Positions 10,001 to 19,320 of a stretch of DNA of 36,266 nt are shown piece after piece (position 1 is the stretch's first letter; each line of letters starts with the position of its first letter). Source of the stretch: Phormidium ambiguum IAM M-71 (GTDB lineage: Bacteria; Cyanobacteriota; Cyanobacteriia; Cyanobacteriales; Aerosakkonemataceae); NCBI RefSeq assembly GCF_001904725.1, contig NZ_MRCE01000058.1:1-36266 (forward strand). Direction: 5' to 3'. A model generated the notes under the pieces. The model saw only the letters and a list, made by a program, of their open reading frames with translations, had not been told where the DNA came from and made no database searches. A program made the translations under genes and the position numbers.

Positions 10001-13000
10001 AGCTATAGATCATGATGGGAAGCAAAGTTGGTACAGCGAACCTGGAGCTCCGCTTTTAGTCTCAGCTTACTCCAGTTTCTATGACTCTGATAATAATAAT
10101 AATTCTGTTGCTGTTACTACGACCGATCTTGAAGAAGGTCAGGGTTATAGTGAATCTGGTTACACTAATCGTTCTAGTCGCTTTGGTGGCACATCAGCAG
10201 CAGCTGGTTTAGTATCAGGTGTGGTTGCTCTAATGTTAGATGCCAACCCCGATCTTAGTTGGCGTGATGTTCAAGACATCTTAGTAAAAACTGCCCGGAA
10301 AAATGATTTTGATGAAATCGATCCTGAGAGTGGTTGGTGGCAAAATGGCGGTGGTCTTTGGGTTAATCATCAATACGGATTTGGCGCTGTCGATGCTGAG
10401 GCAGCTGTAAGAGAAGCATCTAATGCAAATCGGATACCATTAGCACCAGAAGTTTCAGTTACTTCTGTTTTAGAAGAGGTTCTTCAGTCTATACCAGACG
10501 GTGATGCAGATACAGGAATATCATCAACAATTCAGATTGATAAAGACATTAGTATCGAGAAAGTTGAAGTGGTTTTCGATACTAGACCGCTAGATACCAA
10601 AGATAAAGAAGATGAAAAATATTGGGACGATTTGACCGTAGTGCTTACATCTCCAGATGGAACAAAATCGATTTTGGCACAACCCACCAAACTTCCCAAC
10701 GATCTAGATTTTGACGATCGGAATCAAACAGCAGAAGACCCAAAGCCATTTACCTGGATTTTTACATCTGCGCGTCATTGGAGTGAATCTTCCAAAGGAA
10801 TGTGGGAACTACAGGTTTTGGATGAGAATGGCAATGAAGTTGAAGGGTATTGGGAATCATGGAAGCTTAATATTTACGGAACTGAACCAACAGTTAATGT
10901 AATTGCTGCCGATGCTAATGCAGCGGAAAGCGGTAACGACCCTGGTACATTTACCTTCACCCGCACTGGCAGCAAAAAAAATGACTTGATAGTAAGTTAT
11001 TCCGTAACTGGAACAGCTACCAATGGCACAGATTACAATGTTCCTCTGACGGGTACCGTGACTATCCCAGCAGGACAAGATTCAGTATCAGTTTCTATTA
11101 CACCTGTTGATGATGTTTTATTTGAAAAAGACGAAACGGTTACAGTAAAAATCGATCCAGTGAGTGGCTATAATATCGGCACAGAAAATAGTACTACGGT
11201 TATAATCGCTGAAAACGATCTCCTCTCCGAGGAATTCACTGATATAGGGGCTGCTTTAACAGGTGGTAGCAACAGTTCTGTAGACTGGGGAGACTTTGAC
11301 AACGATGGCGACCTCGATCTTGTATTAGCAGGTTCAAATAACTCCAAAGTCTACCGAAATGACAATGGTAACTTTACTGATATTGGTGCATCTCTAACAG
11401 GTGTTTTAGGAGGTTCTCTTGACTGGGGGGACTATGACAATGATGGGGATCTCGATATTCTCTTGACAGGCAGCGATAGTTCATCCAATTCTGTTTCTAA
11501 AATTTATCGAAATGATAGTGGCACTTTCTTTGATGTTAATGCTCCTTTGACAGGAGTTAGTTCAAGTTCAGCGACTTGGGGAGACTTTGACAACGATGGC
11601 GATCTTGATATTCTCTTGAGTGGTTTTGACAGTTCAGGCACTGAGGTAGCTGGAATCTACCGCAATGATAATGGTAGCTTCAGTAATATTGGATCTGGCT
11701 TAAAAGGTTTTTCCACTGGTTCAGGAGTGTGGGGAGACTATGACAGTGATGGCGATCTTGATATCCTCTTGACAGGTAAGAGAGGTTCTAGGGAATTTTC
11801 CGAAATCTATCGGAATGATAATGGTAGCTTTACTAATATCAACGCTTCCCTAACGGGTGTTGCTTTTAGTTCTGCTGCATGGGGAGACTATGATAAAGAT
11901 GGCGACCTCGATATAGTTTTGACAGGCAATGAAGATGAAGATTGGTTAACATTCGTTTCCAAAGTCTATCGTAATGATGGTGGTAATTTTAATGATATTG
12001 GTGCAAGCTTGACTGGTGTTGAAAGGGGTTCAGCAGCTTGGGGCGACTATGACAACGATGGCGACCTTGACATCCTATTGACAGGTAGGGATGCAGGTTT
12101 CCAACCAGTTTCCAAACTCTATCGTAATGATAACGGTAACTTTACTGATACAAATGCTCCTTTGATGAATGTTGGGCGGGGTGCAGCAGCATGGGGAGAT
12201 TATGACAAAGATGGCGATCTCGATATTGTGCTAACTGGATGGAATGGTGGAAGCGGTGTTACCAAAGTCTACAAAAACAACACTGTCAAACTGAATACAA
12301 TCCCCACAACACCCTCTGGTTTGAATGCTTCAGTCAATGAAAATTCTGTTTCCTTAAATTGGAACCCATCTAGTGATGCCGAAACGCCCGGAAACGCTTT
12401 AACTTATAACTTGCGAGTGGGAACAACTCCAGGTGGTTCTGAGATTGTATCTCCGATGGCTAATGGTGATGGTACGCGAAAGGTAGCACAAATGGGTAAT
12501 GTCAATCAAAATGCTGATTGGACTCTCGATTATTTAACGCCTGGTACTTATTATTGGAGCGTACAAGCTGTAGATAATAACTTTGTTGGATCGCCTTTTG
12601 CCAAGGAAGGTAGTTTTACAGTAACCAATCAACCTAAAACCCTTCTCTCTATAGGTGCTGTGCAAGCACTTATACCAGAAGTGGATGGTAGTTCTGGTCA
12701 ATTCTTAATTAGTCGTCGTGGTGATATAACTACTCCACTGTCAGTAAATTACGCTGTGGGAGGAACAGCTGCTAATGGTACAGATTACCAACCACTTAGC
12801 GGCAATGTTATCATTCCGGCTGGTTCTGTTACAGCAACAATTCCGATCGACATCATCGATGATACGGTGAGTGAAGGGGGAGAAGAGACTGTCGTGATTA
12901 GTTTAAATCCAGACCTAGCTTACGATTTGGGTTCTCCCAACAGTAGCACAATGACCATTTATGATGGGGCAATTGCGGTGTTAAGGGGTAGTGTAACGCC

Positions 13001-13007
13001 ATTATAA
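7002..13007 (+). CDS. Giant secreted subtilisin-like protease with P domains, Calx-beta and FG-GAP repeats
   Basis: This is a 2001-residue modular protein. Residues 1-105 resemble a pre-peptidase (PPC) domain. Three Ig-like modules follow (about 143-245, 246-350, 395-500), with a Pro/Thr-rich linker before the third. The S8 domain has Asp651 (VVDDG), His880 (NPHGTA), Asn977 (AGGND) and Ser1065 (GGTSAAAG), so the full catalytic set is present. The Asp-His gap is about 229 residues because a P-domain-like module (about 707-877) is inserted there. A second P domain follows (about 1144-1295). Then come Calx-beta (1297-1407), seven FG-GAP/VCBS repeats with WGDYDxDGDLD calcium loops (1411-1763), an Fn3-like domain and a final Calx-beta (1882-1992). 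No Sec signal is visible; export by a type I-like route is plausible. Probable role: calcium-dependent extracellular proteolysis or adhesion. Confidence 0.85.
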   Translation: MSTFDIGLLNTSYQITDTLNSIYPSDIYNFALNNTQSLQLSLTNISIPVEWQLKNQEGKTLQSGSINPTNSEVINLNNLSDGGYTIELFQSSGDTNYTLGIDPITGSDVGTQSSSNGQNKLDKQQNNQDSKVLVDLVNQPPKKLEFTIDSSYKLGESINVQNAKVFDEEKNLEKVDFSLKAEEGGWTDISDAMIFSTDNEGWATFNYSLTDLPIGNYHLKASAYDSLGKKSNEVVKKFTVEYVNLAPNNLEFTIPKSSYFVNETVNLTGGKIYDENGAIDLQKVDFWVQKNSGEWQDISDVISFTTDSIDKRWATFDYNLNGLEVGNYQLKGIAYDQFAAKSNEVIQSFSIVNPSTETPTTPTPTTPIIPVNPQPEEPVIPPITIPPLPLNKAPEFLEFSILPLYTNAENLSFSNAKVYDPNGVSDIDKVYFWLGNTAGQQVGTSIVGEFTPDSKGWARFDFSYNLSNLAPGRYQLWAIAQDKAGNYSNPAIENFSVITDPGSGGLSDEIRLAIANSANIENYTPEQLAKAKSWVVGVTPGQSSQNLATAIGAYDWGASEQLPNTYIWEFPNTIAPTMISEQLNSLNGVEFAYPLIPMRLIPQSEPNDPLFANQWHLLNKGQTGGTQDADLNVVPAWNLARGKGVVIGVVDDGLQYTHPDLEKRYLASLSRDFNETIGFDGRYAYRDKPLYKEIYDQSYIYDNDVNPTYKATIVDNFNNVPKDISYNLLPLDVPLTGVIRDINVLLDIDHLRSKDLAAYLSSPIEKIFNPLIGTGATRNRLPLGGTDPDDLLLTLFENNVGRKDGSFFNFNPIRLDQEASTLITQALPPFYGSYQPQMSLSKFYDQYAMGKWNLTVRDNRTGISGKLYEFGLELDTYNPHGTAVAGLIAASGNNNIGGTGVAPEASLAGLRLIADEVVDRQISDAFSYRNDAIHIYNNSWKERDWLNKAPMSLKSLETAIKFGRNGLGNIHVFAGGNDKSYRSNVNYNGFANSRYAIAVGAIDHDGKQSWYSEPGAPLLVSAYSSFYDSDNNNNSVAVTTTDLEEGQGYSESGYTNRSSRFGGTSAAAGLVSGVVALMLDANPDLSWRDVQDILVKTARKNDFDEIDPESGWWQNGGGLWVNHQYGFGAVDAEAAVREASNANRIPLAPEVSVTSVLEEVLQSIPDGDADTGISSTIQIDKDISIEKVEVVFDTRPLDTKDKEDEKYWDDLTVVLTSPDGTKSILAQPTKLPNDLDFDDRNQTAEDPKPFTWIFTSARHWSESSKGMWELQVLDENGNEVEGYWESWKLNIYGTEPTVNVIAADANAAESGNDPGTFTFTRTGSKKNDLIVSYSVTGTATNGTDYNVPLTGTVTIPAGQDSVSVSITPVDDVLFEKDETVTVKIDPVSGYNIGTENSTTVIIAENDLLSEEFTDIGAALTGGSNSSVDWGDFDNDGDLDLVLAGSNNSKVYRNDNGNFTDIGASLTGVLGGSLDWGDYDNDGDLDILLTGSDSSSNSVSKIYRNDSGTFFDVNAPLTGVSSSSATWGDFDNDGDLDILLSGFDSSGTEVAGIYRNDNGSFSNIGSGLKGFSTGSGVWGDYDSDGDLDILLTGKRGSREFSEIYRNDNGSFTNINASLTGVAFSSAAWGDYDKDGDLDIVLTGNEDEDWLTFVSKVYRNDGGNFNDIGASLTGVERGSAAWGDYDNDGDLDILLTGRDAGFQPVSKLYRNDNGNFTDTNAPLMNVGRGAAAWGDYDKDGDLDIVLTGWNGGSGVTKVYKNNTVKLNTIPTTPSGLNASVNENSVSLNWNPSSDAETPGNALTYNLRVGTTPGGSEIVSPMANGDGTRKVAQMGNVNQNADWTLDYLTPGTYYWSVQAVDNNFVGSPFAKEGSFTVTNQPKTLLSIGAVQALIPEVDGSSGQFLISRRGDITTPLSVNYAVGGTAANGTDYQPLSGNVIIPAGSVTATIPIDIIDDTVSEGGEETVVISLNPDLAYDLGSPNSSTMTIYDGAIAVLRGSVTPL
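11229..12290 (+). repeat. Seven in-frame FG-GAP/VCBS coding repeats
   Basis: Seven units of roughly 150 bp each encode GDxDxDGDLDxxLxG calcium-binding loops followed by a YRND(N/S/G)G strand, as in integrin-alpha-type propeller blades. The DNA of the loops is nearly identical between units (for example tggggagactatgac), suggesting recent unequal duplication. Seven blades would suffice for one complete beta-propeller. Confidence 0.85.
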
Positions 13008-13051
13008 CAACACTTGATTTAATAGTGAGACATATCTGTTGTCTTGGCTGG

Positions 13052-13094
13052 AAGAGCGATCGCATTTTCTTCAACTCAAAGTGCGATCGTTCTT
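13052..13094. terminator. HIP1-containing hairpin after the giant subtilase gene
   Basis: The 13-bp arms 13052-13064 and 13082-13094 pair with a single G.U position and a 17-nt loop. They lie 45 bp after the stop codon and are followed by an AT-rich but not U-only tract. The arms contain CGATCG cores. It is probably a transcription end or mRNA 3' stabiliser; strict rho-independent character is uncertain. Confidence 0.5.
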
Positions 13095-13196
13095 CTTATT
13101 TATATAACAACCTTAATAACTATTAACTAAAAAGTAGAGACTTAAGTTGTATTATTTTAACGATATATTAAAGTACCATTTCTACTACACTGCATC

Positions 13197-16085
13197 GTGT
13201 TTGAGAAAAATATAAAAAGAAATTTCTGTATTTTAGTTTACATCCTGGGATTTCCTTTACTTTCAAATTCCTTGGCTGAGAAAACATCTGCACAAATTGT
13301 CCCCGACCATACCTTACCTGTCAATTCTAGGGTCAACTTAGAGAATAATACTTTCATTATTGAAGGTGGAACTGCTTCAGGTAACAACCTGTTCCACAGT
13401 TTCCGTGAATTTTCTGTACCTACCAATAGCACAGCTTACTTTAATAACGCTACTACAATCCAAAATATATTTACTCGCATAATTGGTAGTTCAATCTCTA
13501 ATATTGATGGCTTAATCAAGGCTAATGGTAGCGCAAATTTATTTGTAATAAATCCTAACGGAATTATTTTTGGTGCAAATGCCAAACTGAACATTGGTGG
13601 CTCATTTTTAGCCAGTACAGCCAATAGCTTTGTATTTCGAGATGGTAGCCAGTTCAGTGCTATTAATCCTCAATCTCCACCTTTATTAACAGTAAATGTA
13701 CCAATTGGATTGCAATTTGGAACAACACCAGGAGAAATTATTGTCCAAGGAACAGGTCATAATTTAATCATCGATAATAGGGAAGCAATAATTAGAGATA
13801 GTAGACCAGATGGTTTGAAAGTGGAATCAGGAAATACCCTAGCTTTAGTAGGTGGTAATGTAACTATTGAAGGGGGAAATATTACTACCATTGGAGGAAG
13901 AGTTGAAATTTGGTCAGTAGCTAATAACCAATTATCAATAGCGAACAGTAATGGAAGACTGAGCATTAAAAATGAGCAAGATACTAACAGTTATGGAAAC
14001 ATCCAACTTAATAATGCAGCATCAATAGATGTAAGCGGTGATGGTGGAGAACTTCAACTACAAGGAAGGCAAATTGCTATAGTTAATGGTTCGACAATTT
14101 TCGCTGTAATTGAAGGCATAGAACAAGGAAGAACTTTAGTTATCAATGCTGCTGAATCTTTGCAAATTGATGGCGGTACAACTACAAATGATAATCAATT
14201 ATTTCGCAGTAGTTTACTTAGTCAAAGCTTTGGTGAAGGGAAAGCTCATGATTTAATTATTGAGACTGGACAACTGATTATAAATGGCGGACAGGCAGCT
14301 GCTTTTACCTTTGGTAGTGGGAAAGCTGGGAATCTTACTATTCGTGCTAGAGAGTTAGTAAGATTAACAGACATTTCAACAGAAAGTGGATTTGTCGGTG
14401 GTTTATTTTCTCAAGTTAAACCTGAAGCAACAGGAGATGGAGGAGATTTAACCATCGAAACTAAAAGGCTAATTGTTCGGGATGGCGCACAGATATCTAC
14501 TATCAATGTAGGTGAAGGTAAGGGAGGAAAACTGAGTATTCGTGCCGCGGAGTCTGTAGAAGTAATTGGCAGTTCAGCTGATGGTGTGTTCGCTAGTGGT
14601 TTATATACACAGTCAGAAGGTAGTAAAGATAGCGGTGATTTGATAATAGAAACAAATCAATTAATTGTTCAGGAAGGAGCACAGATAGCTACCTCTACCT
14701 TTGGCGCTGGAAAAGCGGGAAACTTAATAATTAATGCTGTTGATTCGGTAGAAGTAAGTGGAAATAGTGCAGGTTTTTCTAGTAGTATAGTCAGCCAAGT
14801 AATACCTCAATTTGAAGATGAACAAATTTTTCCAGCTACAGGAAGTGGAGGAAATTTGAGTATTACAACTAAACGATTATTAGTAGCAGACGGAGTAATA
14901 TCTGCGTCTACTTTTAGCGAAGGTCAAGGAGGAACAGTAACAATAAATGCAACTAATACTGTGGAAATTAGAGGAATAGCATTATTCAACGGAGATGAGA
15001 TTCCTAGCGGTTTGTTTGCTACAACTGAAAGTTCTGGTAGTGGAGGAAATTTAACAATTAATACTAGACGATTAATTGTACAAGATGGAGGACAAATAGC
15101 CGCTTCTACTTTAAGCGAAGGTGCGGGGGGAACAGTAACAGTAAATGCTGCTGAATTTGTGCAATTAAATGGTATAGGAAAGTCAGCAGAGGGTGAAGTT
15201 ATTCGCACGGAAGAAGGGGATATTATTCGCAGTGGTTTATTTGCCAGAACTCGTCTAGAAGGTTCTGGTGCAGCGGGAAGTGTAGAGGTAAATACACCGA
15301 ATTTAACTGTGAATAATGGTGCTACGATTACTGTTAGTAGTAGGTTGGGTTCGGAAGATGCGGCGGCGGGAAATTTGCGGGTAAATGCTAATAACATTAG
15401 GTTGCAAAATGGCATCATTACTGCGGAAACAAATGCTGGTAACTTCGGTAATGTTGACTTAGTTTCAAGGAATATTCAGTTAAGAGATAATAGCAATATA
15501 ACTACTAGTGCTACTGGAACTGGAGGCAATATTGGGATTAATACAGATATTTTAATTGCTCTGGAAAATAGCGATATTACTGCTAATTCGGAAGATAGTA
15601 GAGGTGGTCAAATTAATATTAATGCACAGGGGATTTATCGTCAGGGATTTATTGGAACAGACGTTGCTAGAGAAGGTAGCGATCGCACTAGTGATATTAC
15701 AGCAACTTCGCAACTTGGCCCGCAATTTGATGGTGTTGTTAACCTACAAACACCAGATGTCGATCCTACTCAAAGTTTAATTAATTTACCACAGATTGCT
15801 GTAGCTCCGATTTTACAAAATTTGTGTGCAGTAGAGGCAGGAAATGAAGAATTTAGTGAATTTGTTGATGTGGGACGTGGTGGTTTACCTCCTAATCCTA
15901 GAGAAATGGTTAATCTTTTAACGTCTGCAAATGTGCCTGATCCAAAAGAAATTGTGGAAGCTCAAGGTTGGGTGAAGGATGCAAAGGGTATCATACATTT
16001 GGTTGTACAAACTTCTAATGTTACGCCTCATAGTCCCCAGGTAAGTTTATCTATTTGTAATTCTAGAAATGTTTCTGGGAATTGA
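13197..16085 (+). CDS. Two-partner-secretion exoprotein (filamentous haemagglutinin N-terminal domain, beta-helix)
   Basis: The 962-residue protein starts at GTG. It has a basic, hydrophobic Sec signal peptide (KRNFCILVYILGFPLL), probably cleaved near residue 34. The TPS domain follows: QIVPDHTLPVNS, then FHSFREFSV and NPNGIIFGANAKLNIGGSF, which includes the NPNG motif of TpsA exoproteins. The rest is a right-handed beta-helix of degenerate repeats (TxGxGKAGNLxIxAxxxV) up to about residue 860. The C-terminal end (LQNLCAVE, then WVKDAKGIIHLV) is the usual cyanobacterial cap of this S-layer/TPS family, with Cys residues. It should pass through a TpsB outer-membrane pore, but no TpsB gene is in the window. 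It ends 3 bp before the TPR-CHAT gene, so the two are co-transcribed. Confidence 0.88.
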   Translation: MFEKNIKRNFCILVYILGFPLLSNSLAEKTSAQIVPDHTLPVNSRVNLENNTFIIEGGTASGNNLFHSFREFSVPTNSTAYFNNATTIQNIFTRIIGSSISNIDGLIKANGSANLFVINPNGIIFGANAKLNIGGSFLASTANSFVFRDGSQFSAINPQSPPLLTVNVPIGLQFGTTPGEIIVQGTGHNLIIDNREAIIRDSRPDGLKVESGNTLALVGGNVTIEGGNITTIGGRVEIWSVANNQLSIANSNGRLSIKNEQDTNSYGNIQLNNAASIDVSGDGGELQLQGRQIAIVNGSTIFAVIEGIEQGRTLVINAAESLQIDGGTTTNDNQLFRSSLLSQSFGEGKAHDLIIETGQLIINGGQAAAFTFGSGKAGNLTIRARELVRLTDISTESGFVGGLFSQVKPEATGDGGDLTIETKRLIVRDGAQISTINVGEGKGGKLSIRAAESVEVIGSSADGVFASGLYTQSEGSKDSGDLIIETNQLIVQEGAQIATSTFGAGKAGNLIINAVDSVEVSGNSAGFSSSIVSQVIPQFEDEQIFPATGSGGNLSITTKRLLVADGVISASTFSEGQGGTVTINATNTVEIRGIALFNGDEIPSGLFATTESSGSGGNLTINTRRLIVQDGGQIAASTLSEGAGGTVTVNAAEFVQLNGIGKSAEGEVIRTEEGDIIRSGLFARTRLEGSGAAGSVEVNTPNLTVNNGATITVSSRLGSEDAAAGNLRVNANNIRLQNGIITAETNAGNFGNVDLVSRNIQLRDNSNITTSATGTGGNIGINTDILIALENSDITANSEDSRGGQININAQGIYRQGFIGTDVAREGSDRTSDITATSQLGPQFDGVVNLQTPDVDPTQSLINLPQIAVAPILQNLCAVEAGNEEFSEFVDVGRGGLPPNPREMVNLLTSANVPDPKEIVEAQGWVKDAKGIIHLVVQTSNVTPHSPQVSLSICNSRNVSGN

Positions 16086-16088
16086 ATT

Positions 16089-18542
16089 ATGGCAAGAAAA
16101 TCGCACTCGTTATTAAGATTATATCGAACTTTTAAAAGGTGGTTAAGTTGGTTATTAATTGCTACGGTTTGTGCTTTTTTGTGTATAGTGCGATCGCCAA
16201 CTCTTGCAAATACTCCTAACCTACAAAATACTCAACCCCAAGAAATCACAAACAATTTATTAAAAAAAGCCGAACATTTACAAGCATCAGGTTATTATCG
16301 TCGCGCTTGCGTAACTTTATTAGAATCTTTAAGTCTTCCTGCACAGGAATGCAAGGTATTAATGCGCGACGAAAGTTCTTCCTTGGTGACAGAAAGATTG
16401 GCAAATTTATCAAATTCCCCAGGTAATACTGCTGTATTAGTTAATTTAGGCAATGTTTTACGAGTAGTGGGTGCGCTGAAAAATTCCGAAGCAGTTTTGC
16501 AAAAAAGTTTAGTAATTTCTCGAAGTTTACAATCTAATTCAGAACTTAGTACTACTTTAGTTAGTTTAGGAAATACTCAAGTTGCTTTAGGGAAAAGAGA
16601 AGAGAATTATAATAATCAAAAGACAGCGCAAACAGCATATACAGATGCTTTAAAATACTATCAAGAGGCGATCGCCACATCCAACACCCTATTAGTCAAT
16701 TTACAAGCAAAACTAAACTTACTGAACTTATTAACAGAAACTTCTGTAACAGCTAGTATTGAAGATTTACCAAGACAAATTCAACTACAAATAGATCGAT
16801 TGCCAGTAGCAAAAGAAGTTACTTATGCACGCCTAGATTTGGCAAGAAGTTTAACTTGCTTGAAATTGCAACACTTGAAAATAGAAACTAAGTCTGAGTA
16901 TTTACCACCGATCGCTAGAATATGTTCCCATTCAAACAATACTCTACCAGAATTCGATACTTATTCTTGGCAAGATATCGCTCAACAATTAGCTATAGGT
17001 ATTCAACAATCTAAAACTTTCTCAGACTCGCGGATTGAATCTTATGCGTTAGGGCAATTAGGTGAATTATACGAAATAACTCAACAATGGTCAAATGCTC
17101 AAATATTAACTGAACAAGCTTTACGTTTAGCACAATCAATTCAAGCTTGGGATATTGCTTATCGTTGGCAATGGCAATTAGGTAGATTAAAAATTAAAGG
17201 ACAACAAGATATTACTAATGCGCTAAAAAATTACACTGCTGCTTTTGATACATTGCAAATTTTACGCAAAGATTTAAGGGTACTTGCTCCCGATGTTCAA
17301 TTTAATTTTCGTGATGAAATAGAACCCGTATATCGAGAATTAGTAGACTTATTATTGCAAGCTGCTGAGACTGATAATCAAGAAAATTTGATTAAAGCTA
17401 GAAATGTAATTGAATCCCTACAGTTAGCTGAACTTAATAATTTCTTTCGGGAATATTGTTTAACTACTAAACCGCAACAAATAGATTTAATCGATCCAAA
17501 TGCTGCCGTTATTTATCCTGTAATTCTGCCAAATCGCTTAGAAGTGATTGTTTCTCTACCCGACAAATCTTTACTACATCATGCAATTAATGTATCTGAA
17601 GAAGAAGTTAATGAAACTGTAGTAAAATTTCAAAAGATATTAGTTAATCCACTTAATAGTATACAAACATTTAAAACCGCATCTCAAAAGTTATATGATT
17701 GGTTGCTTAAACCTGTAGAAGATAATTTAGAAATGGAGTATAGTCAGGAAAAAAGTCAGATTAAAACCTTAGTTTTCGTGCTTGATGGTGCGCTTCGCAA
17801 TATTCCCATAGCATCTCTTTATAATGGAAAGAATTATTTAGTTGAAAGATATGCGATCGCACTTGCTCCCAGTTTACAACTTTTAGACCCTAAAACTTTA
17901 GCACCAGAACAGATGTATGCTTTAATTGGTGGATTGGTAGATGCACCAAGTTTTAAGAAAGACGGTTTTGATTTTAATACCTTGCAAAACGTTAGTTATG
18001 AATTAAACGAAATTAGTAAACAATTACCTAAAATTAGAGAATTACCCCAAGAAAAATTCAATTTAAATAATATCCAAAATCAAGTTAGTTCATCTAATTT
18101 TTCTATAGTTCACTTAGCAACGCATGGAAAATTCAGTTCCAATCCTGATGAAACTTTTATTTTAGCTTGGGATGAACAAATTAAAGTCAAAGAATTAGAT
18201 AAGTTACTGCGACAGCAAAATCAACCTCAATCTGAACCAATTGAATTATTAGTTTTAAGTGCTTGTCAAACTGCACAAGGAGACAACCGTGCTGCTTTGG
18301 GATTAGCTGGTGTTGCTGTGCGTGCAGGAGCACGTAGTACGATCGCAAGTTTATGGCAAGTCAATGATGCTTCTACTGCTAATTTGATGTCGCTCTTTTA
18401 TCAAAATTACAAGAAACCACAAGTGACAAAAGCAGAAGCATTAAGACAAGCTCAACTTACACTATTAAGGGACTACCCTGATACTGATTATACCAAACCT
18501 TATTATTGGGCAGCTTTTGTAATTATTGGGAATTGGTTTTAA
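16089..18542 (+). CDS. Exported TPR-CHAT caspase-like protein
   Basis: The 817-residue protein has an N-terminal signal or anchor (about 18-41, LSWLLIATVCAFLCIVRSP). A TPR-like helical region (about 48-430) follows, with repeats such as TTLVSLGNTQVALGKREE. The C-terminal CHAT peptidase domain spans about 540-817. The CHAT dyad is visible as His679 (HLATHGKF) and Cys726 (LSACQTAQG), so it is predicted to be active. It starts 3 bp after the TPS exoprotein and shares its message, a pairing that suggests a common surface function such as processing or sensing of the exoprotein. Its 3' end overlaps the convergent DUF928 gene by 20 bp. Periplasmic or outer-face location is inferred from the signal peptide. 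Substrates are unknown. Confidence 0.88.
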   Translation: MARKSHSLLRLYRTFKRWLSWLLIATVCAFLCIVRSPTLANTPNLQNTQPQEITNNLLKKAEHLQASGYYRRACVTLLESLSLPAQECKVLMRDESSSLVTERLANLSNSPGNTAVLVNLGNVLRVVGALKNSEAVLQKSLVISRSLQSNSELSTTLVSLGNTQVALGKREENYNNQKTAQTAYTDALKYYQEAIATSNTLLVNLQAKLNLLNLLTETSVTASIEDLPRQIQLQIDRLPVAKEVTYARLDLARSLTCLKLQHLKIETKSEYLPPIARICSHSNNTLPEFDTYSWQDIAQQLAIGIQQSKTFSDSRIESYALGQLGELYEITQQWSNAQILTEQALRLAQSIQAWDIAYRWQWQLGRLKIKGQQDITNALKNYTAAFDTLQILRKDLRVLAPDVQFNFRDEIEPVYRELVDLLLQAAETDNQENLIKARNVIESLQLAELNNFFREYCLTTKPQQIDLIDPNAAVIYPVILPNRLEVIVSLPDKSLLHHAINVSEEEVNETVVKFQKILVNPLNSIQTFKTASQKLYDWLLKPVEDNLEMEYSQEKSQIKTLVFVLDGALRNIPIASLYNGKNYLVERYAIALAPSLQLLDPKTLAPEQMYALIGGLVDAPSFKKDGFDFNTLQNVSYELNEISKQLPKIRELPQEKFNLNNIQNQVSSSNFSIVHLATHGKFSSNPDETFILAWDEQIKVKELDKLLRQQNQPQSEPIELLVLSACQTAQGDNRAALGLAGVAVRAGARSTIASLWQVNDASTANLMSLFYQNYKKPQVTKAEALRQAQLTLLRDYPDTDYTKPYYWAAFVIIGNWF

Positions 18543-19302
18543 TATTACCAATAATCTTTTCATTGGCAATTTCTCCCAATCCGACAGATTCGCTTTTTAA
18601 AAGCTGATTCCATATATTCGCTGCTTCCTGATTTTGCGGTTCTTGTAAACGTAAGAAAGCTAATTCGTTAATAGTATCGTACCAAATACCATTTTTGGCA
18701 TATATGGAAATACGATCTAAAGGTGTTTTTGCTGCTTTTAATTGATTTTCAACTTCTGAATTAAGTGCTATTTTTTGTATTCTTCCAGTGACAAAAGCAG
18801 GAGTAGTTGCTTGATTAGCTGTTTGTTCGGAAGAGCAGTTAATATTAAAATACCAACGATATTTTTTGCCAATTTCTAATAGTTTTACTGTCGATGGTAG
18901 AGTAACGCTCACGACTCCTGGTGTTGCTGGTAATGTAAAAGAAGTACGATAAATATCTACTTCGCCTTCCTGTAAAGCAAATTCTCCTGAAGTAGCTTCT
19001 GCGGAAGTGTAAGGCAAATAAACCCAAATGGTAGGTCGATCGCTAACTGTAAATTCTAAATCATTGAAACCTACTAAACGAATTAAAGGCAAGTTTTTCG
19101 CTAAACAATCACCGCGACTACCAGGCCCTCCATTGGTTGGTGGACTACCTCTATTTGCTGCCGGGGGATTTACTTGATTCAATCTGCGAGGAATAAAGCG
19201 AATTTCTGAATTATCAGAGGTAGATTGTGCAATTAATTGAGGAGGGTAAATAATTAAACTAAATAGGGATATAATTATTAAGAATGTTTGTTTATTCAAC
19301 AT
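18523..19302 (-). CDS. DUF928 family exported protein
   Basis: The 259-residue protein has a clear signal peptide (KQTFLIIISLFSLIIYP) and likely cleavage after LIAQS. The body matches the cyanobacterial DUF928 pattern: an Arg-rich proline/glycine stretch (NRGSPPTNGGPGSRGDC), a beta-rich core (LTVSDRP-like EFTVSDRPTIWVYLPY, later YRWYFNINC) with two conserved Cys, and a helical C-terminus (TPLDRISIYAKNGIWYD). It is the last gene of the sigma/DUF1822/CHASE2-CHAT operon, 18 bp after its neighbour. It is probably a periplasmic partner of the CHASE2 or CHAT proteins. That is inference from the recurring gene neighbourhood; no biochemical role is known to me. Confidence 0.85.
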   Translation of the reverse strand: MLNKQTFLIIISLFSLIIYPPQLIAQSTSDNSEIRFIPRRLNQVNPPAANRGSPPTNGGPGSRGDCLAKNLPLIRLVGFNDLEFTVSDRPTIWVYLPYTSAEATSGEFALQEGEVDIYRTSFTLPATPGVVSVTLPSTVKLLEIGKKYRWYFNINCSSEQTANQATTPAFVTGRIQKIALNSEVENQLKAAKTPLDRISIYAKNGIWYDTINELAFLRLQEPQNQEAANIWNQLLKSESVGLGEIANEKIIGNIKTNSQ

Positions 19303-19320
19303 AATTTTAATTTACACTTC

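Noticed and set aside
11229-12290. CRISPR-like array from regularly spaced similar units
   Set aside because: Units are in-frame FG-GAP coding repeats of about 150 bp, not short direct repeats with unique spacers.
13130-13196. Copy of the shared promoter motif upstream of the TPS exoprotein
   Set aside because: Only a weak TAAG-N14-CGATAT resemblance with wrong spacing; not counted as a motif instance.
14924-15418. 164-codon - strand frame opposite the TPS exoprotein
   Set aside because: Antisense shadow of beta-helix repeats, with repetitive composition and no independent start signals.
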